Source: Chamaecyparis obtusa (lineage: Eukaryota; Streptophyta; Pinopsida; Cupressales; Cupressaceae). Taken from it: a stretch of DNA of 64,000 nt. Location: the NCBI GenBank assembly GCA_027943335.1, contig BSBK01002161.1, forward strand, positions 1,433,001 through 1,497,000. Reading direction: 5' to 3'. The translations under genes and the position numbers were made by a program. How positions within the stretch are numbered: the first letter of the stretch is position 1; each line of letters begins with the position of its first letter. Under the pieces are notes generated by a model. The model worked only from the letters and a program-made list of their open reading frames with translations, was not told the origin of the DNA and made no database searches. Below are positions 47,048 to 57,715 of the stretch, one piece after another.

Positions 47048-47067
47048 ATTGCTTGAGGACAAGCAAT
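47048..47067 (+). promoter_or_regulatory. Hairpin preceding E3 polypurine tract
   Basis: Perfect 8-bp stem ATTGCTTG / CAAGCAAT around AGGA. The same stem with loop ATGA occurs in E4 at 54113-54132, at the same distance from the polypurine tract. Confidence 0.7.
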
Positions 47068-47080
47068 CTTGGGAAGGGAG

Positions 47081-47093
47081 GACTGTAATGTCC
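47081..47093 (+). promoter_or_regulatory. E3 polypurine tract
   Basis: GGGAAGGGAGGAC directly before the 3' LTR; E4 has GGGGAGGGAGGAC at the same place. Confidence 0.9.
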
Positions 47094-48167
47094 CCGTTTT
47101 TTAGACTTATGGGTTTAGCTTGGTTTGGCGACCCTCACAGGCTAATCAGGCGATCAGAGGGGGTTAGATGGTGGAGCCAGTGTTGGGATTCCATTCTGAG
47201 GGTTCAAATTATCAGGTTTGCTCTTCGTTCAAGTCATTTTGGTCAACTTACTATTTTTAGTAAGTGGTATTTGGGGTATGGTCAAGATTAGCAAGGTGTC
47301 TGCACGGAGTGTCAGATATCTCAGGATCGAGTTTCAGAGAATCTCCAGTTTGAGAGACTTACTATTTATAGTAAGTCTATTTTTAGCAGTTGGCTATTTT
47401 TGGCAGTGGGTTATTTCCGGCAGGGCAGTTGGCGTTGTGGCTCTAGTGTCGGAAATGAGTTTGTACAGTCAATGGGATTCAGAGGCTTTTGGTTTTTAAA
47501 GTTATCATTATTAAATTAAATTATTTTAATTTAATAACTTTAATACTTTATAACTTTAATGTTATAAAGTGAAGAGGTCATTTAAAAGCCTTTTTAATGA
47601 AAAAAGTGAAATTGTGCTTTTTCCGAAAAAGCTATATATTCTACTTGAAAAAGCACTTTCATTCATCCATTGTTGAATTATGATTTTATTGAAGTTTGTG
47701 AGAGAGACAACCCGGCTAGGGTTTTGAGGACTGATTCCTCTTCTGGCAATTTGAGCCATTACAGATTGCTGGTGAATTTTGCATCTGTATCTGAGATCAT
47801 AGTCCAGTGCTGAAGTATACTGGATGTGTGTGAAGTTTTAATTCTACAGGCAATCTGATTATGAATTAAATCCAGTGCTGATGTATACTGGAATTCTAAG
47901 AAGTTTTTAATCTGCAGGCAAATTGGTTAATTCTCCTGAGGTTTGATTTGTTTGTTTGGAGAGGATTGTTTGCTAGCATTGTGAACATTGGTAAATCTAA
48001 CTATTACAAAATCTAGTTATTAATTGCTGCTGTACGGAATTATTGTTGGAGTCGTACAGTTTTCTTTCAGAGCCGTACCTGTACGGAATTACTACCGGAG
48101 CTGTGTTGGTGTACAGAATTGGTATGTGTGCTCATTTCCTTGCACACGGTTAGCATAGAAGAGACTT

Positions 48168-49685
48168 TGTAATGACCCTTACTATAAAGGCCACTAAAAA
48201 CCCCCAAATCTGAACTGTGACAATTCGTCAAACAGTTGGCATGCACTGAAATGTTTTGCTTGCAATGATGTGTTTCAATGTGATTGTTGTTTGAGCATCA
48301 AGTACAATTGAGATAACAATACCAATATGCAATAAAATGGAAGAACTCAAATAACAATGCAACAGTGTCAACGCCAAATGAAAAGTGAGATTTCCAGGGA
48401 CTGATTACAATGTACAGTTGACTGATTATTCTGAATATATATTTGACTGTCACATAATCAAGAACCTAAGGAAAAACAAGACCTTTCAATGCTCTCTTAT
48501 TTCCATACAATGCACTACTATTACTATGACAATTTCAATTGCAAATGATGGAAAAACAGTGACTGATTCTGATTGTTATAACTGTGATTACATGTGCCTT
48601 CTTCAATGCAATTATTACATCAAATATCAACATTCAAGCTATGAAATGAACCTGGATATAGCTCCTAAAATGCTGATGATATACACTGATGACAGGTAGA
48701 CAATCTGCAACCAATCCTGTCCCCAAATCTGTTCCTTGCTGCCTGCCGTACAGTCTCAGGTACAGGTCGTACAGTACGGCACCTGTACTAAAATATGTGC
48801 CAAGTAACAGCTGCCGAAAATGATGGGAATAGGGGCGCCTAGGGTTAGATAATAACCCCTCAAATGCATAAAATTTATCTCCAAGTGGTTAGGGAGATAT
48901 GAGCAGAATTCTCATTCCAGGCCCTGATATAGGAAGTCTGAAAATGTGCCAAAATGATCTTCAACTATCACCAAAATAATTCACCAATGCAAGAGGTGAA
49001 TTCAAACCCTTATTCCAACCAAAAAAAAACCCTTGCAACAAATTCTCAATGAAGTACCAATGAGATGGCTGAGTACCAACTCCAACTTGCAACCCTTCAG
49101 TAGATATTTCACTACCTCAGTTATGCCAATCTAGGGGAGTGATTGTTCCCAAAGATCAAATAGTATTTGCAGACCACAAGGCTACAAATTGCTTCACAAT
49201 GAATAAGTAGAAGAAATCCCAAATCCAAGCATGTGTAAATGAAAGCCCAAGTCCTCTATTTATTCTTTTCCTTGAGAAGTTGCTAGAACTTCTAGAAACA
49301 TCCAATTATAATGTACTTTATAATAAAATAACATTATAATAATAAAGTACATTTCTCAACTCAAAATTATAACAATGTAGGCCCAAATGTCTCATAACTG
49401 AATGTAGGCCCAACTACAATTGAACGTAGGCTCAAGACTGAACGTAGGCTCTACTACAACTAGATGTAGGCTCAAACTGGATGTAGGCTCACTCTGGATG
49501 TAGGCTCCAGTACAACTGCATGTAGGCCCAAATTGGATGTAGGCTCTACCAGATGTAGGCTCTGTCAGCAATATGCAATCAAATGATCAACATAATGACC
49601 CTCTCTCCAAACCATTTGCCTACGAGAGTCGATGATAAGCAAATCCGTCATGCCAAACGATGTCAGCCAAAATGGGGACATGACA
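48168..49685 (-). mobile_element. E5: solo LTR inside E3 3' LTR
   Basis: 1,518 bp with target duplication GACTT (48163-48167 and 49686-49690). On the plus strand it runs TGTAATGACCC...GGGGACATGACA. The reverse complement starts TGTCATGTCCCC, like the E3/E4 LTRs, so it probably lies in minus orientation. It contains gtacggc motifs near 48748-48785 and a tandem array. No coding region. A second copy starts at 63945. Confidence 0.9.
49378..49565. repeat. Tandem repeat within E5
   Basis: About nine imperfect copies of a unit around (c)tggatgtaggctc, spaced 14-30 bp. Degenerate spacing, no conserved spacers of uniform length, hence not a CRISPR array. Confidence 0.85.
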
Positions 49686-50076
49686 GACTTCTATTGTCTC
49701 ATGTCAAGGAAGAAGCAATGTGTGAAGTGTTGCATTTGAATTTAGGAATCTACGGGTTGTGAGAAGAGGCTGAGGTTTCATTTGCAACAGCTGTACTTTG
49801 AACCAGGTGTTTATTTATTAATCTAATCTCCTTCCTTGCAGCTGCTAATGAGTTTAAAAGTTTACGAATTGTTTGGGTTGTTGATAATTAGTTTTATCAT
49901 GAAAAATTGTACTCTGAAAATGAGGAATTAAATATTATAATTGGGTGCTGTTGTGTTTTGATAAATCTGTGAATTATTGAAATTGACATATGTTTGGAAA
50001 AATAAACAAATTGCAATTACATTTGAGGAAAAATCGAAATTTATAATAGAGAGTCAACTGGGCTCTTCACATTTAT

Positions 50077-50918
50077 CCCACATTGGCTGGAAAAGTGAGT
50101 TCTCCCACAAAAGTTATAAAAGACTCACATGAGTTCTTTTTCATTATGTTAAATATGTCTTTTGAAATTGGTGAAGTTTATGAGAAGAAGAAACCAGGGT
50201 TTCGACTTCAACCATTGGATAAAGGAATTCTTCAACGTTTTTTGCAATTAGAGGTGGTGAAAAATCCACTAATTCTTGTTGCTACCTATGACTTCAAACA
50301 GAGGCCATGATTGTGTTTAATGGTGTCGAAATTGGAGGGGTAGGAGTATGTTATTATTATCAGATTAAGTTGCAGAGATTGAATTGGTAAAAGAGCAGTA
50401 ATAAACGTTGCCTTTATAAGAGAAATCAAGGGTTCTAAAAGGCAGCCGCTTCAGCATATGCAGCCCATGTGACCCTTCCAACAACTGACGCCAAGCCTAC
50501 AGCAGTAGTTGCATGACAACTAGGAGTTGTTCATTCATTCCAGAGTTCACGCCAAGGGGGACATTTTCTTTGTATGAAAGTTGTGATTTATTTGGGATCA
50601 AATTACAAGAGTTGTCATCACATTTCAGGTTCTCATAATTGCTCCTTAATTTTGTTTCTCAAATTTCAATAATAGTTGTTGTATGCAATCAGATTTCTTA
50701 TTAAATAAAAAGGGATACTTATGTTTGGATTTGGAGAGAAAATAATTATTTCATGCATTGTTATATGCTATGTAATTGCAAAAACATTCAAATACAAACA
50801 AACTATTGTATACACGTTCAGAAAATCAGAATTTAGATATTGCATGACAACTGTATCACGAAATGTCAAACACCTAAAATTTGAGTTCTCAACAGTTAGA
50901 ACCAGCGGGGTTCTTAGA
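50077..50918 (+). repeat. E4 left LTR, second part
   Basis: Resumes after the E3 target duplication and matches 54665-55506. It ends TTCTTAGA, one base from the intact TTCTTACA of the right LTR. Confidence 0.92.
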
Positions 50919-50919
50919 G

Positions 50920-50931
50920 TGGTATCAGAGC
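50920..50931 (+). promoter_or_regulatory. E4 primer binding site (initiator tRNA-Met)
   Basis: TGGTATCAGAGC, one base after the LTR, identical to that of E3. Confidence 0.92.
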
Positions 50932-51017
50932 GGTTTCATGCCATCCTGTTGGGTTGCAAATTATTGAGTTCACACATTTGTTTGGAGTGACCAACACTCT
51001 AGCTTTATTTTTCAAGC

Positions 51018-54000
51018 ATGAATAAATATAGAAAATCAAGTAAATATGGAAACCAATTGAGCAGTGTGACACGGGTCAGGAAACAATCAAGTACCTTGGA
51101 AAATGAAATGGAGAAATTGAGGCAAACACAAGAAAGGCTAAAAGCCCAACTTGCAAATCTGGCTACTGTTGACAAGGCAGCTAGTTTCATGGTTTCCTTC
51201 TTCAGGAAGTCTTCCCCACGAAGACTGTAGGAAGAGAAATGGGATGTTCTCTCAGGTGAGACATCTAGAAATCTTCATGATGAGTTTTCAGCAGCCATTG
51301 ATCATTGCGGAGATGGTCCTGTTCTTAGGACAGCCATTAGTCCTATTTGCACACATGATGTTGGAGGCTTCTTACAGGGACATGTGGATGTGCCTATCTT
51401 GTTGACAAATAGTGGTACTACGTTTTAGCATCCTGAGCCTGTTGTTGATGTTGTGGATAGGGTGAGAGTGGAGGATGTTGTAGATACCACTAGAGATTCT
51501 GACACCATAGATGATGGTGTTATCTTTGAGGACTGCGAGGAGTATATGAGTTCTGACAGCTCTGATGTTTATGATAGCAGTCACAGTGTGGAGTCAATGC
51601 AGGAGATAGCAGTCGTTTCCTGTACTAAGGATGTGAGCATGGAGCTACCCGGTGATGACACTCATGATGGGAGTGTTACAAATGAGTCAGGTGACATAGA
51701 TTCATGCCACAGTGTAGGTGATTCACGCGATGACATTGAGTCATGCATGCAACCAGAGATAGCAAAGCGGTTTCAGATAGATGATGTTGATACTAGCATC
51801 GTGGATACCTCTGTTGTTGAGAGTGAGGATGATGGGTGTTGCAGTGTTTTTGGTTTTTTATATTAGACTTTGGGCGTGGACTCAATGTTGTCATCCGGTG
51901 GTGGTGGGTTCCAAGATCCTTTTTTATAGGGACAAATGGATGAGGATGCAAAAGCATATGAGTGTCAAGAATTTGTTACAACCAGGGCTTCCACTTCGTC
52001 AGATGAGGTTGCTTCCTTGGTGACTCATGAGGATGTCTCTACCTGCAGCGAGTCATGCTTGATTTATCAGACCCTAGGGGAGGACTCTGAGTTGTTAGTA
52101 AGTGACGATGGGTCCCAAGATCTAGATTGTCATGTGGTTATAGAGGATGAGGTAGCTGAGGATTGTGATGAGTTAGATTAAGCAGCATCTTCCTTGGGGG
52201 TAGATGAGGATGAGCCTGATGTTAGTACCCAATTGGTAAATGTGTGCTCGGATGACAGTACATAGAGATATGGTGATCTTGAGGCAAGTTTGTTGGATAC
52301 AGCTTCCTTCCATAGAGTGGACAGTGCAGTTGAGATTGTACATAGGAGGCCCATTGTGAAGAGTCATCATGTGACTAGCCAATTAAGAGTTGGCAAGAGA
52401 GACATTACGTCTACTCTCGAGCATTTCGATGTCGCTTGTCAGCTGTTGGAAGTAAACATATGGGGTGCTCCTATGGCAGTTGAGCATGGTGGTGGTTACC
52501 TTTCCCTGACAGAGATTCATTCCTTGCAGGAGGTTGTTAGGATTTTGAGACAGAACTATTTACAGATGGTAGCCGACCGAGATCACCTAGTTGAGTGGGG
52601 GAGTACGACATATGAGGCATTGATTCTCAGGGAAGAGGAGGTGAGTGACCTTATTTAGGAGTTGACAACGACTTTTGAGGCTTTAGAGGGCACTCAGTGG
52701 TCTCTTCAAGAGTCGCAGTTGCAATTGGGAGAGGTGACTATGGAGTTGGAGCGGATGCAATCTTTGCCAGCCATAGAGCAGTTTAGTTGCATATAGTGGT
52801 GGTTGGTGGTGAGTTAGCTTCCACAGTTGGCAGTGATGGATGTGTTGGAGGCACAATTACATCCATCCTTGAGACAGATGCAGTAGGCATAGTGGAGGTG
52901 AGTGCTTCAGTGGAGGATTGTAGAGAGAGTTTTGTGGTATCAGCTTCTCCAATTGTTAGCATGATGGCAGATGATATGGACCAAGTTGCTGAGAGGCCTG
53001 AGGTAGCAATGGTGGATTCGTTGGAGAGTTGTGTGCCAGTTTCGGACACTACTCCCATTGATTCACAAGACATGGACAGGGTATCATCTGGTTTGGGGAC
53101 GAGCTCTCATGGTGATTTGTTTCTTTCTGCAGAGAGCAAATCTATTTCTTCTTCTCATACTACTGATAGCGATCGGCAGTTGGCAGTGCCACAGTTACAG
53201 AGGGATCAGTTGTGGTTTGCAAGGGAGCAGGTTGATGCTACTTCTTATAATTTCTACTGCACAGAGTCTTTCATGGAGTACTTGCTTGAGAGTTCGGTTT
53301 TGCGGGAAGGGCCCTTGGGGACTTCTGAGGGTACTCTCATCCAAGGTACTCGTGGTATTCAGCTGTTGGTGAGAAAGATTGTAGATACCTTGACTACGAC
53401 GCTTCCCCACAGGGATTTCGTGGTTGGGTTTGTTGAGAGGGTTTCCCAGGATCCTACCCAATCTGTTGTTCACAGTTAGAGATTGGATCCATCTCTTGAT
53501 TCGCAGTTGGATTTTGATGAGCCTTTGCAAGATTGGAACATTTCACCATGATTACATAGTGAGGAGCGCTCATCATTTCTCTTTTGACCCACCGGTTGAG
53601 GATTTGGTTGCACGTCGGTGTGGGTTGGCTCCTAGGTTGTATCATCCTTTATGGGATGGGTTTTCTCCATCTACAGTTGATGGAGTTAGTTGCTGCAAGT
53701 TAGCACAAGGTGACTTGTGGGGAAAGCATATTTATGATGGTTTTGCAGAGGATGGAAATCTAAGTTCCGATACAGTTGTTTTTTGGGAGTTCTTGTCCCT
53801 GTTGCACAGATGGGCTTCATCCTCAAAGTAGATTGGTAGCGTGTGCAAGGAGATTTGATCTATCAATTGATATCGGATATCCATTCTTTTTGGGTGTGGA
53901 TGGATGTGAGTTCCGTCTCTATTGGGATCCAGGTAGAGATAGGATTAGCACTGCGGATTGGGTGAGTCACCATTGTTGGTATGGTGACAGTATGTTCAAG

Positions 54001-54118
54001 ATAACATTGTGGATAGTGTTATCATCACAGGAGTTTGCAGGTGACGTCAGGGACATTATACATATTTATCCTTGGGATCCAGGTGGATCATTGTGTTCCT
54101 TTGATTCCTGTGATTGCT
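51018..54118 (+). pseudogene. E4 ORF: degraded homologue of the E3 protein
   Basis: Starts at ATG 51018 (MNKYRKSSKYG; E3 has MHKYRRPSSRS) at the same distance from the primer site. It follows the E3 protein block by block: VSMELPGDDTHDGSV, DDIESCMQPE, FQIDDVDTSIVD, LEHFDVACQLL, YLQMVADRDHLVEWGSTTYE, YHPLWDG, SSQEF and PWDPGG. It is more decayed, with stops at 51228, 51864, 51927, 52179, 52263 and 52656 (five TAG, one TAA) and frame changes near 52790, 53480 and 53780. Several TAGs stand where E3 has a Gln codon. Conservation between two differently diverged copies suggests the protein once mattered for the family. Confidence 0.72.
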
Positions 54119-54135
54119 TGATGACAAGCAATCTT

Positions 54136-54148
54136 GGGGAGGGAGGAC
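54136..54148 (+). promoter_or_regulatory. E4 polypurine tract
   Basis: GGGGAGGGAGGAC abuts the right LTR; preceded by the conserved hairpin at 54113-54132. Confidence 0.9.
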
Positions 54149-55506
54149 TGCAATGTCCCCTTTTTAGCATGACCATGACTATGGATGGATTAGCCTATCA
54201 TGTGACCCTCATAGGCTAATGAGGATGGACAGAGGGTCTCTTTCAGTGGGCATCTACTTCAGGATTCGGTATGCTTTCATTTGGCATCATTTGGACTTCA
54301 TTTGCTATACTTTTGCCACGTTTACTATTTATAGTAAGACTGATGTTATTCGAGGACCCTTTCTATTTTTGGAAAGTGCATTTGGTCACGTGGGGAAATA
54401 ATAGATGTGACTCTTGTTTCAGACAACATATTTAAAGGATACATATTTTGGGAGTTATTATTATTTTAGTGGCCAAATTATTATTAAATCATTAAATAGC
54501 TTATTATAAAGTTGTAATTTAACTTTATAATTTCACTTAAGTTGAGGGTTAAGTCATCATTGGAAGGGGTCATTTATTCAATTAATTTATGGAAGCTTAA
54601 GCCAAGGTATTAATTAAAGTATTGGAGTAAATGAATTATTAAAACAAAAACGTATATTTATCCCACATTGGCTGGAAAAGTGTGTGAGTTCTCCCACAAA
54701 AGTTATAAAAGACTCACATGAGTTCCTTTTCATTATGTTGAATATGTCTTTTGAAATTGGTGAAATTTATGAGGAGAAGAAACCAGGGTTTCATCTTCAG
54801 CCATTGGAGAAAGGAATTCTTCAAGGTTTTATGCAATTAGAAGTGGTGAAAGATCCACTAATTCTTGCTGCTAGCTATGGCTTCATACAGAGGCCATGAT
54901 TGTGTTTAATGGTATCGAAATTGGAGGGGTTGGAGTATGTTTTTTATATCAGATTAAGTTGGAGAGATTGAATTGGTAGAGAGCAGTAATAAACGCTTCC
55001 TTTAGAAGAGAAATCAGGGGTTCTAAAAGGCAGCCGCTTCAGCATATGCAGCCCATGTGAGCCTTCCAGCAATTGACGTCAAGCCTACAACAAAAATTGC
55101 ATGACAACTAGGAGTTGTTCATTCATTCCAGATTCGACGCCAAGGGGGACATTTGCTTTGTATGAAAGTTGTGATTTATTTGAGATCAAATTACAAGAGT
55201 TGTGATCACATTCTAGGTTCTTGTAAATGCTCCTTAATTTTGTTTCTCAAATTCCAATAATAGCTGTTGTATGCAATCAGATTTCTTATTAAATAAAAAG
55301 GGATACTTTTGTTTGGATTTGGAAAGAAAATAATTATTTCATGCATTGTTATATGCTATGTAATTGCAAAAACATTCAAATACAAACAAACTATTGTATA
55401 CACATTCAGAAAATCAGAATTTAGATATTGCATGACAACTGTTTGACGGAATGTCAAACACCTAAAATTTGAGTTCTCAGCAGTTAGAACCAGCAGGGTT
55501 CTTACA
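54149..55506 (+). repeat. E4 right (3') LTR
   Basis: 1,358 bp, starts TGCAATGTCCCC, ends GGGTTCTTACA. Complete partner of the split left LTR. The target duplication CAATA follows. Confidence 0.95.
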
Positions 55507-55511
55507 CAATA

Positions 55512-57715
55512 ATAGCTATGAGAGTCAAAATGTGGTCCAAAGTCTAATAGTCCGGTCTGAAACCAACCTACCCCCTAGCCCAAATGCGACACTGATTCAA
55601 CTCACGGAAGAGAAGAGTGTGCAAAACTGTGGCATATAGTTTGGAGAAAGTCTGGCCAACCATGATGGTCCTGTAGTTATCAGGATCAAAAGCAGGGCCC
55701 ACCTTGTGGACCGGATGGATAATATGTCATGACCAAGAGAGGGTAACCCCATGCAAACCATCCAATTGAATAGATCACTGAGGAAGGGGCCCAAAACAAT
55801 GACATTGTGCTCGAAGAGCTCTGCTTGGAACCCTTCCTCATCCGCTACTCTGCTACTATTCATAGATCTAAAAGCCTCATTAGTGCTAGTGCAGGTGAAA
55901 AGATGGCAGTGGGGGGGGGAGGGGTGACAAGAATGGGAAGTTGGCTGGAGATATCGTAGAGAGTGGAGGTGTGAGAGACAAGTGAATTGTGGTCCAATTC
56001 AGGGGGGAGGGGGGAGCGGCGAGGGAAAAGGGTGGGCCAGAAGGACTTGGGGGAGCAGGTGAGCAAAGCACGAAGGGCATCACAATGTTGTGAGATGAAG
56101 AGGTGCTTCCTGTGTTAGAGGAAATGGTCGTACGACTTTTTCAGTGGAGCGTACAATGCGGAGTGATGGGTGAAGGCAGAGTGTAAGGTGTGGTGGAAGG
56201 ATTTGCAGTCATCATCGTACCACTTATTCATCGGACGTGTTTTTACGCTTGGTGAGAGGGATCAAGGGAATAGTGAGATGAGGGAATACGAGGAGAGTGG
56301 CTTCCCAAATAGAAGTGGAGAGACAATCAAACAAGTTTGAGGTGCACATGATGGTGGAGAAGGAATCATGGGGGAGCAACCGCCTGAGATGGTGGGTGAA
56401 AAGGTCCTGGTCACCACAGTCGTAGCCAAGGGAGATACGGGGGGGAAGGGCAAGCAAGGCAAGGGGAAGGGGAGTGGACGGGATGAAGGGAGCAACCAGA
56501 TGGTGATGCTAAGAAGAGCATGGTCAGCTAGGGGGAGAGGAGTGATGGAGAAATGGCTAATGGAGGAGACGAAAGAAGGACGAGAGAGGGCATAATCCAC
56601 AACACTTGCCTCCCCGCAATGAGGCCAACAAGTGAAGGACCTAGAGCTGGGAAAGCAAGGAAGGTTGTTTAGAATCACCAAGTCTGAAGACTCGCACAGC
56701 TGTAGAAGGTGGCAATTGTACTTCATGAAGGGCCCAAACGTGTTGTCGGAGGATCTCTGAAGTCCCAAAACAACCGGATCTGTCTCATCAATGCACACCA
56801 TGTCCACATCCTGGTTGTGGAGGGGGTTCTGAAAGTCCCTAGTCCTTGCGTTGAAGTCCCCAAAAAGAAGAATATCCCCAACTGTAGAGAACTGAGAGAT
56901 ACTATCAAATAAGTCCACATAGGAATCCCCATCATGCCCATTATGTATAGCATAGGATGAAGAAGGGGGAAAGTAGCACACGACAAAGAAAGTATCCCTG
57001 AGGTGTGGGGAAGTCTAACCAACACGGACCCACAAGAATCTGGCAAAGGTGTCGGAAAGAACAACCGAGGTAAGATCCCAAAGTTGGTTGCTGACCAGGC
57101 ACACCATTGGAACTCCTAACCTCATCCCTAAAAGTTGATAGCCAGTGGAAAATTGTGACACATAGCAGAGGACGAGCAGGGTTCTCATGTGTCTCTATAA
57201 TGAAAAGGAGATCCGTTGACCCCAGCACGTCCTGAAGTAAACCTGGCATGGACCACAACTTTCCATTACCATTCCAACAATTGACTAGCAGGGGATATCC
57301 CCCAAGATCCCCCACACACAACTATTGTCGAAAGTGTCATAGAGCAGCCGCAACAAACCGAGATTCCCACCGGGGAGGGCAAGAATCTCTAATAACCACC
57401 TTGAGGTTCCTGATAACTGCCCACTTACCCACACGTCTAGCCCCAGCCACTAGTCCTTGAGAATGTTTCAATTCTGCTACCTATGACTTGGTGAGATCCT
57501 CATCTAGAAAAATCTTCATGGGGAGTGTGAACAATTTCTGCCTAGCACGGAGGACATGAAGACAATCAACGGAGCAAAGAAACCAAAGGAAAAGGATGTT
57601 GTCATAGCCAGTCCAAGCTCTGTTTAGGGTTATATCGGTAATGTCCAATTGCTAATTGAGGAACGAATAGCCTATCCAGAGAGGAGGAAAGCCGTGGACC
57701 TTCAAATTAAGAGAA
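55512..57715 (-). pseudogene. LINE retrotransposon: ORF1 end, endonuclease and RT N-terminal part
   Basis: Upstream half of the LINE split by E4. From the right: an ORF1-like C-terminal region (about 57480-57712; NRAWTGYDNILFLWF, KWAVIRNLKVVIRD), then an apurinic-type endonuclease starting near 57290 (CWNGNGKLWSM, LLFIIETHENP), with the core GDFNARTRD (Asp codon 56856-56858) and the terminal DHALLSI. The linker has NSSRVADEEGFQAELF and the RT start has PVHKVGPAFDPDNYRTIMVGQ and DHILTL near 55515, which joins the RT text left of E4 exactly across the CAATA duplication. Broken by many frameshifts. The 5' end is truncated near 57715. Confidence 0.88.

Larger units (their letters stand above)
41273..50071 (+). 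mobile_element. E3: non-autonomous LTR retrotransposon nested in E4 LTR
   Basis: Target duplication TTTAT at 41268-41272 and 50072-50076. LTRs of about 1,465 and 1,455 bp (41273-42737 and 47094-50071, the latter split by E5). The internal region encodes one long ORF interrupted by a hAT MITE. The primer site is TGGTATCAGAGC (initiator-Met). No enzyme domains were recognised. E3 and E4 share ends, primer site, ORF, a terminal hairpin and polypurine tract, so they are subfamilies of one group. E3 is younger than E4 by nesting. In a 245-base sample its LTRs differ by about 6%, mostly transitions. Confidence 0.94.
47094..50071 (+). repeat. E3 right (3') LTR, interrupted by E5
   Basis: Starts TGTAATGTCCCCG, ends GGGCTCTTCACA. 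Without E5 and its duplicated GACTT it is about 1,455 bp. Hairpins at 47245-47264 and 47356-47377. Confidence 0.95.
40759..55506 (+). mobile_element. E4: non-autonomous LTR retrotransposon, host of E3
   Basis: LTRs of about 1,356 and 1,358 bp with target duplication CAATA at 40754-40758 and 55507-55511, inserted in the LINE RT. The left LTR is split into 40759-41272 and 50077-50918 by E3. The internal region (50919-54148) is only 3.2 kb, with an initiator-Met primer site, one degraded ORF and a polypurine tract. No gag, protease, RT or integrase was found. It must have relied on enzymes from another element (inference). Confidence 0.93.

Noticed and set aside
49378..49565. CRISPR-like array
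   Set aside because: Units are short, imperfect and irregularly spaced in a plant LTR; ordinary tandem repeat.
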